Below are positions 34,920 through 47,100 of a stretch of 64,000 bases of DNA, one piece after another; positions within the stretch are counted from its first letter, which is position 1; each line of letters starts with the position of its first letter. Where the stretch lies: positions 211,244,246-211,308,245 of the forward strand of contig RSEF01000001.1 of assembly GCA_003993805.1 (NCBI GenBank), written 5' to 3'. The DNA comes from Himantopus leucocephalus (lineage: Eukaryota; Chordata; Aves; Charadriiformes; Recurvirostridae). The notes under the pieces are model-generated. The model had not been told where the DNA came from. It did not search any database and saw nothing but the letters and a program-made list of their open reading frames with translations. Position numbers and translations under genes: made by a program.

Positions 34920-36870
34920 TGAACTACATGTGAAAGTAAATAAAAATAAAGGTAACAGAAAATTTGCAATTTCAAAAAGGCAAACTAATTTCAAAGGGAA
35001 CTAATGAAGTTAGCTCAAGGACTTGAACATCAATGAAGCCTGAAATTTCCTCACATAAAAGGTGTAAGACGATTCACTGGAGCTCAGAAAACAGGTGTTA
35101 CAAATAGAAAGGATAAAGCGGGAATTATAAGAAATAAAGTTGATATAGACTTTGCAGAGGTCATTAAAATAAACAGGCAAGTTCTTCAAATGAGAAGACA
35201 ATTGAAAGAAATGGACTTGCATGCAAGGAATATTAAAGGTACATAGTGAAATGAATATTTTGCTGTAGTTTAAAAAAAGGATAATGTTGAATATAGGAGG
35301 GAAAAAAAGTAACACGGGAAAGCGAGAACAGAAATGATCCCACCTAATGTAGAAAAAAGCTTTAAAAACCTAGTAGGTACTCAAAATCTATGGTGCATTC
35401 TCTATTTCTAAAGGCAGGAAGAGCCAGCCTATGAAACTGCAGGGGCAGAGCAAAGGAGCCTTGTAAATTAGCCAAGCAGGCAGTAAAAGCAAATGCAGTA
35501 CCTACACTCAAGAGGGGAAAGCAAAGTAATAAAGGCTACTGCAATCTGCTCGCTTCACAGCGGTAGTGTATTAGGCAGGAGAATAAACTGCATGGAAAGA
35601 ATCATTAAAAAAGGGGACATAGATGGAAAATGTATTTAAAAGCATTAAAATTTGTGAAAGTCATGCCAGATGAACTTGATATCTTTCTCTGATGCAACTA
35701 CTTTCTACACAGGGATCTGCAGTAGGTCATCTATTTCATATGATGCCACAAAAGAATTAATTATTTGAACTGGGAAAAACGGGGATCGGGCAAAGAACAG
35801 TAAAGTGGGGAGAGAGCTGATGAAAGAGGTGGCAGACAGCAGTCCTGTAAGATGCATCTGCAGGGAGGAAGGTCATTAGAAGGGTTCCTCATAGAGGAGC
35901 CTTTGAACTGTTCTTACTGAATATTTCACTAATAATCTCAAAAAAAAGTGAAGGAAGATGTTGATGAAATGTCCCAGTGTCACAATGTCAGAGGGGAGTG
36001 TCGATCAACAGGAGGAGACGAGTATGATTCAGGAAGATTAAAATCACCATGAGAACAGGAGCAAGAGAGGCAGAAATGTGATTATACAGAATTCAAGGTC
36101 CTACACTCAGAGAAGGGAAGGATCTTTGCAGACTTCTACAAATATCTCTGAATTAGCTGAAAATTATATACCAGGAGAAAAACATGGGTGTACTAATCAA
36201 CTGGAATAAGTCATAAACATAACAAGACTATGAACAAGAGAAATAAGACTAGGATGCTGCTACCAGGGCACTTCCAGTAGAAAGGGAGAGGTATTACCAT
36301 CTCGGAAACCGTGTAGACTTCTGGCAAGTCATGTCCAAGAAAATGAAATCAAATATGCGGAGCTGTAGATGANAATAAGACTAGGATGCTGCTACCAGGG
36401 CACTTCCAGTAGAAAGGAAGAGGTATTACCATCTCAGAAACCGTGTAGACTTCTGGCAAGAAAATGAAATCAAATATGCGGAGCTGTAGATGAAGGCTGC
36501 TGGGAAGCAGAAGGGAATGGAGACCCTTTTTTATGAGATAAGATCAAAAACGTAACCTTATTCAGCCCAACGAGCAGTACAAAAGCCCTCTGTAGATTCA
36601 CTTGAGGTAAACGTGGGATGAGGGCAAAAAGATCTACTTAATTTAAAGGAGAACATTGGCATAAGAACAAATGGGAATAAACTAACCACAGAGCTGGAAA
36701 TGAGGTTTCTCCTCAGAGGCAAGAAAAACAGCCTTCCAGGAGGAGGACTGAGTTCAAAAACACAACCTCTTTCAAGATGGAGTTCGTCCAGTATCAGGAA
36801 GGGGTGATGTGACATGGCTGCTCCTGATAGCAGGGGGAAGGCAGGGGTTAGATTTGGTGAGCCAGAAACC
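34920..36870 (+). mobile_element. Long ancient CR1 LINE relic (ORF2 reverse-transcriptase to 3' UTR)
   Basis: From about 35560 onward the words follow, in order, an old CR1 type known from turtles and crocodilians. The 5' part reads 'gcaggagaataaactgcatg' (35575), 'gtcatgccagatgaac' (35660), 'caaggtcctacactcag' (36094) and 'gggtgtactaatcaactgg' (36187). The 3' part reads 'aagaacaaatgggaataaac' (36663), 'cagccttccaggagga' (36731) and 'ctttcaagatggagttcg' (36770). These correspond to the ORF2 middle, the ORF2 end and the 3' UTR. The purine-rich plus-strand stretch 34920-35560 is probably more of the same element, but less certain. All frames are broken. The element contains assembly joint 2, so its true length is about 130 bases less than shown. 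Confidence 0.7.
36242..36493 (+). repeat. Direct duplication around a single N (assembly joint 2)
   Basis: Copy 1 is 36242-36372 (131 bases), N stands at 36373 and copy 2 is 36374-36493 (120 bases). The copies differ by two A/G substitutions and one 11-base deletion in copy 2, which lies between two CAAG words of copy 1. The copies lie inside the ancient CR1. The differences look allelic. Confidence 0.9.
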
Positions 36871-39800
36871 CTACGCGGCTACTGCAGAACTTGTTGGCAA
36901 TGCAACAGTTACAGCAATAAGAGCTCTATTTCAGCAAAGCATAGCTGTGCCCCCAGGTGATGGGGTGCACAGGTGAAGAGCTTCGCTGAGTGTATGTGTC
37001 AACACAGTAAATGGGCTCCTCTGTGTTTGTCTGTCATCTCTGGTCCCCAGCAGCAGGGCGATTTTAACTTCCCTTTTCTTGCAAAAAGCTTCTTGGAAAA
37101 TTTTATTCCCAATTAACTACCCAAAAGTGTTGCAAAAAGCATTGTCAAGAGCTGGCTGAGTGGTTTTCCCCCAAAATTCAGGTCACCAGAAGTGTCATTG
37201 GAAAAGTAAGACAAAAAAAGTATAATTAGATGCAAGAAAGGATCGCAAGCATTGCTGATACAGATTTAGCTGTGCAGGTGAATTACAACATAGGCATTTT
37301 ACAACCACGACAATGCTGCAGGCTGGGGAGCCTTGTTCATAGAAGTAGTGATGGGACTTTGTAAATAGGGGCTCGGGCATGGCACTCGTCTTCACATGAC
37401 CCTACCTGAGAGCAGTTCAGACAAGAAAGAGCTCTGCTAGTTCGGCTCTGCTCACCTTGGCAATACAATTTAAAGCACTGACCATGTGTAAACAGCAAGG
37501 TTTGATTCAGATTAAAGACATGTAAGTGAAATCCAAGTTAATATACCTACATCTTGTTAGCTGAGCAGCTCTCCAGACTCTAGTGAGTTCACCAGTTCAG
37601 TTACCTCTTGACTGGGGAATCTGTTTGCTGCCCATATGCTGGTGGCAAGTACCTGCTGAGATACCTGTGTACAGCTGAAGCATCACACAGTACCAGAAAA
37701 CACGGGCAAGCAGAGACCTAATGGAAGAGTGTTGCCTTCTGGAGTAGCTTGTAGTGGTTGTGTGGGATGTGGCTACTTGGAGCACCTCAGTTGTCAATGT
37801 GTGGGTCACTGACTTGAACCCTCATCTCCACCAACTACAACAGGAGCTTAGAGACCCACCTTGTATACAGGCACCTTCAGTTAGAAGGGGTCTAACCTTC
37901 TTCACCTAAACTGAGTGGCCAATAATCTGGATCTGACACCTACCCAAAATCGGTAGAGCAGAGGAAGACAAATACTTGCCCATGGGCTTTGGAGAGAGAA
38001 ATAAAGCTTGAAAAAGTGCATATGGCCAGAAGATGACTCTTAATAAAGAGGGTTAGGCCTGTTAAGATAGGTTTGGTAATATTCAGAGGTGGATTGAGCC
38101 CACAGATTAAAGAGATTTAAATGCAAACAGAAGTCAAAATCATGATATTCCTAACAATCAGCTTTTACAATATTTATCTCAGTGGTCCCAGCTCTTGCAA
38201 TTTTATCATGATTATCCCTGAATTCCAGTTTCACACGTCCCAGCTCCCTGAGTCTTGGGAATCAGCTCCTGAGAGTGTCAGCTTCTGTTTTTAACAGTTA
38301 CGGGGGAAAAGCTTGAAAGTGTGACTTGAGCATATGCCAAAAATTTAGAAACAAAAAGTAAATAAAACCAATGCCAAATTTTAATGCTTGTTTTTATAAA
38401 AAAACTAAAACACTCTCTATTTTAAAGCTAATCTCATGACTTTGGAGGACTGGCTCATTATTCCTGAAAGCTTGATATTGGCTACACTGTTAACTCAGAC
38501 ACTCTTTCAAGAGGATTTGCAGAAATAGACTGAAAAGAGCTACAGTGTTCTGGAATAATGGGTCCCTGAGGAAAATCCAAGGAATGCTTATGCTCTGTAG
38601 AAAAGCTGGTAAATGGATAATGCTTGATCTCCTTCTTTCCAGATTAAAATAACAGAGGAGGGACAACAAATGACGTCAGGAAGAAGATGTGCCTGGACAT
38701 GTGAGATGCAGAGTGCAAGTAAACGGGACAGCTTTCTTTGGAGCAGTTCAGCATACTGATACCATGCGAGTGGAGAGGCAGCACTGATGGTCGCTGGTCC
38801 CCCAAGGGAGCGGGTGTTGGAGAGAAGGTGTGTGGAGCTGGGATGCAGGCAGGAAGCCTTTGGCAATGTAGCACGCTTCCTTGTTTTACTTGCAAGCCTG
38901 GGTTTGACATGTTCAGAGGAGACCACCAGACATGTAGAAAGTTGTGTTCCCATCAGTCTCCACTTTCCCTTTCCTTTGCCAGGCAGCTCTGTGGATCTGA
39001 AGGTGCTTATGAAGACCATATGCCTTCAGAAGGGATTCCTGTCTCAGGCATGTTATCACAAGAACTCCACAGAGACTGTACAAGCCTCTAAAGGAGATTC
39101 TTTTCCAGCGCAGAAGATAGTGCTAGGACCTGTCATGGGCTGAGGGACATATTCAAGCTGTTGGGTTATATGGACCCACAGCACTTGGCCAAGGAATGGC
39201 CCCCTCTCAAGACCCCTTTTAAGCCTAATGCCCCTTGATGTAGCTTGTCCCTACCCACCACTTTCTTCTGCTCTGAAAGCCCACATACCAGATGCCGCTT
39301 GTCATCTGCCAACCAGCTGCAGAGCATATGGAGCCACAGAGCAAGAGAGAGACTCCAGCCCTGCGCTGCAAGTGCAAGAGACACAGCCCCTCTGAGAGAG
39401 TGTGGAGGGAGACAACAGCACAAGTCTCCCACTGAGTGCATGAGATTGCATGGGTCTAGTCATTGAAGGGTGGGAGGGTGGACATTTGCTCCAGACTCGG
39501 AGCTGACTACGGCCACTGCAAATGGGGAGAGGCTCAGGAGCCCATCGCCAACCCACACAAGCATCCTGGGTTGCTTACTATGGATCAGGTGGGGAAAAGG
39601 GCTCGGATTTGTTGCTTGGAGCAGTCAAGTCGTGGCACATAGCAATAAACCTTCTCAACATGTCTGTGCGGAGGATGAACCTGACACTTCTGAGTTTGTA
39701 GCCGAGCACTAAATGGGAAACAGAGACTGGGGAAGGGTTTTTTTTCCACCTTTGGTTTTGTAGGGGAGAAAACTGCAGAATTTTGCTCAAAAGCAGTTTT

Positions 39801-40631
39801 TGTGCCTGCAAACAGGATTTATTTTTATGAGATTTATTTTTAATTCCATCCAGATGTTTATTTATAAAATAATTTAGGACTTATATCCAAACAGACATCA
39901 AAGAAACCTTCTGGGAGCAGCACTGTCAGTAGCGAAGGGTTTTAATGATCCACGAGGCGAGTGAATGGGTTTGAGGAGTGTCAGAGTGCCTTGGGGGAGC
40001 GCATGCATGGATCCAATTAGGAACCCGTTCCGAGGTCACTCAGACACAGCAGGAAAGATGCCTCCTTTGGGAGCAGGATGCCAACTATTACGCACAGCGT
40101 GATGTGGGGTATTGCAGAGCACACAACGCTTTCCCAAAGACACTGCCAGGAGAACTTCTGTCTTAAAGAGTGCCACGTAAGCTACCCACCGTGGCAACTG
40201 CCTTTGGTCATTCCCAGCCCTTGGAGGAGGTGTATATCCCGGGCAGGGCACACAGAGCACAGCTGCTGCACCACGAGGGTGAAGTACCAGTTCTGGTTTC
40301 GCGGACCTGGGGAGTGTGCTGCTGCCACAGCCCCCATGCCAATGCGGAGCCTGGGCTGTGTCCTGCTGGAGGGAGCTGGAAGGGGACAGGTACTCCCAAG
40401 TCTTTCCCATGGTATCCTTAACTCCCTTTCATGCAGCCTGGAAATTCCACCTCTTCTTGTAGGAGGTGACATCTGCTGCTGTCCCCCAGCCTAAAGACAG
40501 ATGGACAAATCCTGTTATCCCTGTGCAAATGTAATGGGACAAGTGTCCTATTAGTAAGGGGTGACTAATGTGTCACCTTAATATCTATTCACTTCACCTC
40601 CACACAAAAATGTGCAATGGTTTGCTTGCTG
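36871..40631. other. Unique non-coding stretch
   Basis: No gene is supported. Overlapping frames of 117-143 codons on both strands at 38588-39143 and of 124-138 codons at 40036-40494 have no recognisable motif. AT-rich parts lie at 38140-38500 and 39780-39890. No repeat was recognised. Confidence 0.45.
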
Positions 40632-40651
40632 TTTTTTTTTTTCTTTTTTTT
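40632..40651. repeat. T-rich tract
   Basis: Eleven T, one C, then eight T. Simple low-complexity sequence. Confidence 0.85.
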
Positions 40652-43600
40652 AATGTTTAGTTACACTTTTTTAACTTTGTGTCTTTCTAAAACTGATTCC
40701 AAATCAAGCAGTGGTACACAGGTCTTTGTATCCTCCGTCAGTTCTGGTAAGTCAATATAAACTAAGTCTTCATTGCATAAAGTGTCTACTCCAGTTTAAC
40801 AACATACAGTTAAAAAGATCCTTTATCAAATTTGTGCAAATTTGAGTATAAGTGTCTCTTTTGTTGACATCAGATTGACTGAGTAAAAAGGTGCGCTCTG
40901 GTGTTCGAGTCAGAGGTTTCCATTCAGATTTGTGCCTCTGCAACTAAGACTGGATTTTTTGCTGCAAAATCACAGCTCAGCATTAAGGGTCTTCTCTGTC
41001 CTCCAGCGCTGAGCCCCGTAGTACGGTGTAGGTGTGTTACGGGAATGGAACAGATTCATCACAGATTGCCTTTTCTGTGGGTGCAAGAAGAGAAGGCATC
41101 GCCTGAAAGAGAAAAAGAGGAAACACCAAGCTGGAGCAGAACCCCTCAGCAGCACTGGGGTTTCCTCTGAACACCTGCCTGCTCCAGGGCAGTGCCAAGC
41201 AGCACGGGGTGGCATGGCCAAATGTGACAGCTTCCAGGACGGGTTCTTTGCTGCCAGGGGATGAGGACTTCCACTATGCCACATCCCCACGGGCATGGCC
41301 AAGGGGCTGGCTCCTGCTGGCTTGTCTTGGCTGCGTGATGCTGTAGGAAGGTGGCCAAGCCAGCCACATCTTTGTAGATAACCCTCTCCTGCCTGGCTGA
41401 CCCTGAACCAAAGGGGAAAAATGCAGTTTGGGAGAACTTATCACTTTTGAAATGGGGCTGCTGGCCGGCCTGTGCGCTGCAGTGCTGAGAGCAGCAGCAG
41501 GAAGTGTGGTTGCATGTGAAAACAAGCAGATTTGAAACAGTATTCACGCCAAGGGATTACACAAATAATACCCCAGTGACAATGGAGCTATTTACTCAGT
41601 TGACACCATGAAGAAAGCATCTCCTTTTATCTACTCATGGTGGTTAGCGGGTTCGTCTCTCTACAGCCTCTGTTGCTACTTGATGCTTCCCTTGATGCTT
41701 CTCTCTGGTACTTTTGTTCCAACTTTCTTAAAAAAAAGCATTTCATTTGAAGAAGGTGTAGGCTTTGTGTGAGAGAAGGGCGGCTGCAAAGGCACACAAT
41801 GAGCAGCCTCACAGATGCCTGAGCCTTTGCTTATTGGCTGCCAATGACTTAATGGCCAACGAATGGGCTGTCCTTCAGCCCACCCTACACAAAAGTGAAC
41901 ATACCACTGAGCATTTGTAATATGGAAAGAGACGGTGGTATCTTCCCATTAACAGTTGTCTCCCCCCTGCTCTGGTGTCTGGGATGACCATGCCAGCTAT
42001 GATGCTCAGAAGCCTCAGAAGGCTTCTGAAATAGCTGCTTCTATAGGGAAAGGAACAGCATCATGCAAGGCCACGCAAAGGGGGATGCATTCGTGTCCTC
42101 AGCACATGGGGTACAGGCAGGAGTGTTTGACCACACTGTAGGGATGGGACCAAGGTGCAAGGCTGCAGCTGAGAAGCGTGCTTGCAGCAGCTCAGGTCCC
42201 TACAAGTGATGTTTCCTTTGGCTGCAATGCAGACCCATAATGTCCCCTGCTCTGCCAGACCCAGCCACCTGCAGGTCACCCGAGGTGGCTGCCTGGGTGC
42301 AGGACCCTGCGCCAGGGCTGAGGCACGTCTGGCTGCAGGAGGGATGATGACCCCGTGAGCCTTCTGTTCAGCCTCCTGTGAGATGTGAGAGCAAAATGGA
42401 GGGTGGTTCTTCCTCGAAGGGCTGAAGTGTCCAGGGGCACAGGCTTCTCCACATCTTCAGGAGAAGATATTTTTGTTTGTTCTGTTTACACACATCTATC
42501 CTTGTCCCTCACCCATAGGTCTCACACGTTGCCCATGGTAGCTCACCGAGGCAGGCTATGTAATAGCATACAGAGAACATCGCAATGGTTTAGGCTTCAA
42601 AATTCACACTTGGGAGACCACTGCGTAGTTCATAGCTCTGCCACAAGCACCTTGTGATTGTATTTATGGAGAAGCTATCAGAATGTTTATGTCATCCAAG
42701 CTGCAAATGACCCCTAAAAATGCCACCAGACTACAGCACCTCCCTTTCTTCAGGGGTGGTACAAGTAGATATATCTGGCAGCCTTTAGAGTAGCTGGTAT
42801 AAATTATGCCACCAACTTTCCAAAAAGTGGACACCACTAAACTGTGCAGACACTGTGGCCATGTCTGCCCAACCTCAAAGGTCCACACCAGGTAACTAAC
42901 CTTGACCACCGACCAGTTGGTGTGCCCCATTTTGCATCTACACTCCCTGGACCAGGATGTTCTATTCACAGAGAAAGAGCTAGTTCAGTGTCCTTGCAGC
43001 TTGGATGGGATCAGTGGTAAAGAAGGACTTTTATGGTATGTTCCACTGCAACGCTTGCCAATTCAAAGCCACCAAAACAGCCGTAAGGCAGCAGAAAATT
43101 TTGGTCACTACAGGTCCGGGCAACATGAATAGGATTTATTACACTAAATTTAAGCCATCTAAAAACTGAAGATCAAGGCTAGACTAGTAATTTTGGGTTC
43201 CTCTATAGACAATTTGTGGTTACCTTCAGAGAGCAGCTTAGGTAAGCTCTGAGACATCTAGGCTGAGTTGTCCTCTCAAGGTGCCTTTCTCCATTGCCTA
43301 GAGTGGAAGTCTGAAAGTCTTAGAAATCTTAGGCCAGACTGCTAATTTTTAAATAGCCAAAGGTAGATAAAACAAGTACCAGTGACTTTTAACAGTGTCT
43401 GGTAGAGCTCAATGAAAGGTAAAAAGTTCATCTGTGCACTCATTGAACCATATAGTTTCTCTTGTGCAGCTAATTTTGTCTGCCTGAGGTTAAAGACAAC
43501 CTCTTTGCAATTGGCTTTCTTGTTGCCATCGTCTCCCATTATCCTAAAAGGCCTATTTCTGGGAACTTTTTTATGCTTTATTGTTGATTTTAATTTAAGC

Positions 43601-44278
43601 CAAAGGAAAAAAATAAATGGTTAGCAAGCACCAAAATATAAAGGGAAGGACATTATGGTTGTTCCACCAAACTTACATGAAGCCAAGGCTGATTTTGCTA
43701 AAGTGTCTTCTGGTCCTTCTGCGCTGCTGAAAGGATTAATTGAGTGCTCTGTGACAAGTAACGACCTCCCCTCACCCACTTGCTGGGTTAGGGTCCTGGA
43801 GTCAGTTGTAGGTTGTACTAGGGAGCTGTAAACAGAAAGAAGTGCTGCTCTTTCAGCTACTAGAGACAAAAAACCCCTGGATCTTATGACTTCCTGCCAA
43901 TAGAAAGGCACATATGTTTTCTATCTGCTGATAAAGAACCCAGTGATACCAAGCTTTGCTGGAAGAACGTCTGTGTTTTTTAATGGACACATAAAACCTT
44001 TCCTTCATGAACCGAGATTCATTTCACATCCAATATGTAATTCCACCAGTCTACAGAGAGTTCTTCTGTGGCTGACTAAATATTTCTCATATATTTTTCA
44101 ATTCCAAGAGACAGATCAAGAGATGAAAAATCTCTACTCCCCAACCCACTCTTCAGCTAACCACCAGGAGTTAGGGGAGCAGTGGGTATGGAGGAGGAAA
44201 GAAGCAAGGCCCTGTGCAGCACGGAGACATGGAGCAGCAAATGGAGAAATCTCATAGAGCACAGCTAAAAAAGCATGG
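40652..44278. other. Unique non-coding stretch
   Basis: No gene is supported. Frames of 110 and 133 codons (reverse) overlap at 40970-41547 in different phases. No repeat was recognised. Confidence 0.45.
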
Positions 44279-44364
44279 GTAAAAAGGAATGAAAGAGTGG
44301 GACCCTGGCTGGATAGAGACAGTAAAAAGGAATGAAAGAGTGGGACCCTGGCTGGATAGAGAGA
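44279..44364 (+). repeat. Tandem duplication, 43-bp unit x 2
   Basis: The unit begins 'gtaaaaaggaatgaaagag' and ends 'ggctggatagaga' plus two bases. It occurs at 44279-44321 and again at 44322-44364, with differences only in the last bases. Near-identity points to a recent event. Unlike the single-N joints there is no N between the copies. Confidence 0.92.
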
Positions 44365-45580
44365 GAAGAAAATCTCCGCCCATAATGATGGAGTGACTTG
44401 AGGTAGAGAAAAGGAGCTGAGACCCAACCTGTTCTTGCGCACATCCAGAGTTACCTGCTAAAGACAACTGGAGATGGCTCATGGAGAAAAAGATGGGATA
44501 TTTAGAAGAGAGCAACTCAAAGGGACATGAATAGATATGTATGTTTGGCAGTAATTGAAGTTGAAGCCATTGTTGGAGTAGAGTCATTACAAACTGGGAT
44601 ATGAGATGGAGTCTGATACGAGAAATTCATTCTCCAAATGAGAGTGACTGACCAGAAGTAGTGATATGATGAGGATATGACTAATAATGTGAGATGGGCC
44701 CAAACCACAGACATTAGGCCTGGATTCAGAGCTGGATCGCTGTAAGTGCAGTGGCAGCAAGAGCCAGCCTGTGCCAGGGCAGGACTGAACTGTGAAGGCT
44801 GGATACAAACTTCCAGAATTCCAACCCAGAGATTTGGGGTTGGCTTCTCTTTTCTGAAAGTGACATTTGTTAAAATTAATGGTGGCTGAATCTTGAAAAG
44901 CTTGAGGCTGAAGTCTGTTCCTGCTGCTTGTATGTTTACCTTGAACAAAGCTGAATACCTGAATTTGAAGAAAAGTTCAAGAAATCCCACAGGAAAAGAA
45001 AACTTTTAGTAAGAACCAGAAATATGCAGGAAGCACAGCTTCTTTGACAGGAATGGGCTCTTTCATCATGAATCGTATCCAAACTCCTGATATGCAAGGA
45101 GAAGTGTATATGGGCAGAGATTCTTCTAAATGAAGTTCATCCTAGGGTCAGTACTTAAAACGGTGGAAGGGTAGAGAAAGAAGCATCCCATTTTAGCTAA
45201 AGGTTTTAACCTTTAGTACCTGCCTTACACTATATATTTTCAGAGTCAGATAGGGGAAGAACATCCCCTATGGCTGCTTACATATATTGAGTTAGAGCTC
45301 ATTATGTGGAGGAGAAGAGCTGCTAGCCTACAGCAGTTTCAGGCTATTCATACTGTAGTGGTGAATGAATTAGGTGGTCTCTTCCTGTGACTCATTAACC
45401 CTTAGAGGCATGTTGTCATGAAGAAACAGGAGAGATTATTTAGTTAAATAGTAGACACAGTTTTAATTAAAGAGAGCTCCATACTGAGGCATCCCAATCA
45501 AGATCTGAGCCTCCTCGAAGCTCAAAGAAATTGGATAAAATGGAATTTCACTTTGAAAGAAACCCCCTATGTTTCACTGA
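44365..45580. other. Unique non-coding stretch
   Basis: A 157-codon reverse frame (44517-44990) shows no known domain. Its sense strand is purine-poor, as expected opposite the purine-rich plus strand. An imperfect 20-base palindrome lies at 45197-45216 (arms CTAAAGGTT and AACCTTTAG, 2-base centre). Confidence 0.45.
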
Positions 45581-45584
45581 GTAT

Positions 45585-45775
45585 CTATAAAGAATGGCTG
45601 CCTTCTGCATAACCAGGCCGAGACTGATTCATCTCATCGCTCATTACGTTTATTGCCAACTTCATAGCTTTTGATTGCACAATGCAAAAGCGATAACGAC
45701 GCTGCAGGGCAGCAGAATGACTCATCAGGCATTACTGCTCGCTGTTAGCAAAGTCTTTTCTGTTTACCTAGGTGC
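45585..45775. promoter_or_regulatory. Candidate conserved non-coding element
   Basis: The motif-rich stretch has a near-perfect C/EBP-type ATTGCACAAT (45674-45683), an adjoining 'atgcaaaagcgataacg', an AP-1-like 'atgactcatca' near 45718 and 'cattacgttta' near 45642. Frames are short here. A regulatory role is inferred from motif density only. Confidence 0.25.
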
Positions 45776-46030
45776 TTATGCAGCCTTCATCTCCGTGGTG
45801 TTTGAGGGCTTCCCAAACAAACAAAACTCTGCCTCTGCCCCTACTCCCTCTGCAGACTCAGCTGGAGTGTTAGGCTGCCTCACAGCAGTGTGGGGAGCCG
45901 TGGGGTGAGCTGGGACCCACTGCCGTGTCCCAAGGTGCTGAGAGTTGTACGCCATAAGGCATGTCCTAGCCCCACCAGACCCTTGCCAGCTGTGAGATGG
46001 AGACTGGGAATATGGTCCCCCAGAAGAAAT
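45776..46030. other. Unique spacer
   Basis: No feature was recognised. Confidence 0.5.
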
Positions 46031-46253
46031 GTAAACGGGTAATTCACATGGTGCCTGTTGGTGGCACTCACAAACATAAATAACCTGTCTCCTTACATTT
46101 TTTTAAGACTAATAAAACTTGATGTGCTTGAAAAATTCTTCNGTAAACGGGTAATTCACATGGTGCCTGTTGGTGGCACTCACAAATATAAATAACCTGT
46201 CTCGTTACATTTTTTAAAGACTAATAAAACTTGATGTGCTTGAAAAATTCTTC
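46031..46253 (+). repeat. Direct duplication around a single N (assembly joint 3)
   Basis: Copy 1 is 46031-46141 and copy 2 is 46143-46253, each 111 bases, with N at 46142. Three substitutions separate them (C/T, C/G and T/A in a T run). The first copy ends exactly at the N and the second continues into unique sequence, as expected for overlapping contig ends that were not merged. Confidence 0.92.
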
Positions 46254-46946
46254 CCTTGGCACAGATTTTGCAACGGTGAATGGAGCCAAATTAAGCTCCT
46301 GGCTCACTGGACATTAGGTATGCCTTGCACCTCGTCCCAAGGCACCAGTGGAGAAAGCAATTCATTTTCAGCTTTGTTCTGCGTGGAGATATTCCCAGGA
46401 GCATGGGTCTGCAGGGGAAAACAAGGATGGCAGCAAACGGGATTACCCCCATGTTGTCCTTTGGGAAGTGGCAGGAAACAGCTGCTTGCTGAGTACGGAA
46501 AATGGGGACAAGTTCTCTCTGGACAACCTCTTATAAACATGCATGTTCATCACCATCCCCTTGAGATGCTGGAGGACAGTAACACCACCTGTGTGGTGGT
46601 CTGCGGTCACAGAAGAGGACACTTTCTCTTGAACCCAGGCCCACATGAACCCTGACAGCCCAAGGGAAGAGCAGGTCTTGAATGGTCATCCCTTGGCCCT
46701 TAGCTTGCAAAATCAACACGAAATCTAAACTGTAGTTTTCAGGCAGTTTGGAGCAGTGGATTCAAATCATTACTGCAGTCATGTTCAAGTATGCACAATT
46801 GCAGCTAGTCTTGAACCAGGGAAGAGTTGCACAGAGGCTGATACATCATTTTGCAGTTAAGGCAGGCCAGTGTTGAGGACTGATTCAACCCTGAACTTTC
46901 CTACAGACCCAGGAGCATTTGGCCTGGGGCTGAGCTCAGGCACTGC
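46254..46946. other. Unique non-coding stretch
   Basis: A 139-codon plus frame (46236-46655) has no known motif and overlaps reverse frames. No repeat was recognised. Confidence 0.5.
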
Positions 46947-47046
46947 NNNNNNNNNNNNNNNNNNNNNNNNNNNNNNNNNNNNNNNNNNNNNNNNNNNNNN
47001 NNNNNNNNNNNNNNNNNNNNNNNNNNNNNNNNNNNNNNNNNNNNNN
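46947..47046. other. Assembly gap, 100 N
   Basis: A conventional gap of unknown length. The right flank is the inside of a reverse CR1 copy and the left flank is not CR1, so the gap must hide the remaining 3' part of that CR1. Confidence 0.98.
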
Positions 47047-47100
47047 TAAGCCTTGATGAGATCCCCTCTCAGTCTTCTCTTCTCCAGGCCAAACACACAG
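47047..47100 (-). mobile_element. CR1 LINE fragment cut by gap, reverse strand
   Basis: Read on the reverse strand this gives the ORF2 word [15 protein letters not shown], the same segment as [12 protein letters not shown] in the copy at 32912. The 'ggggatctcatcaaggctta' continuation indicates a different CR1 subfamily from the copies at 27859 and 32912. Everything 3' of this point, including the tail, is hidden in the adjacent N gap. Confidence 0.85.
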
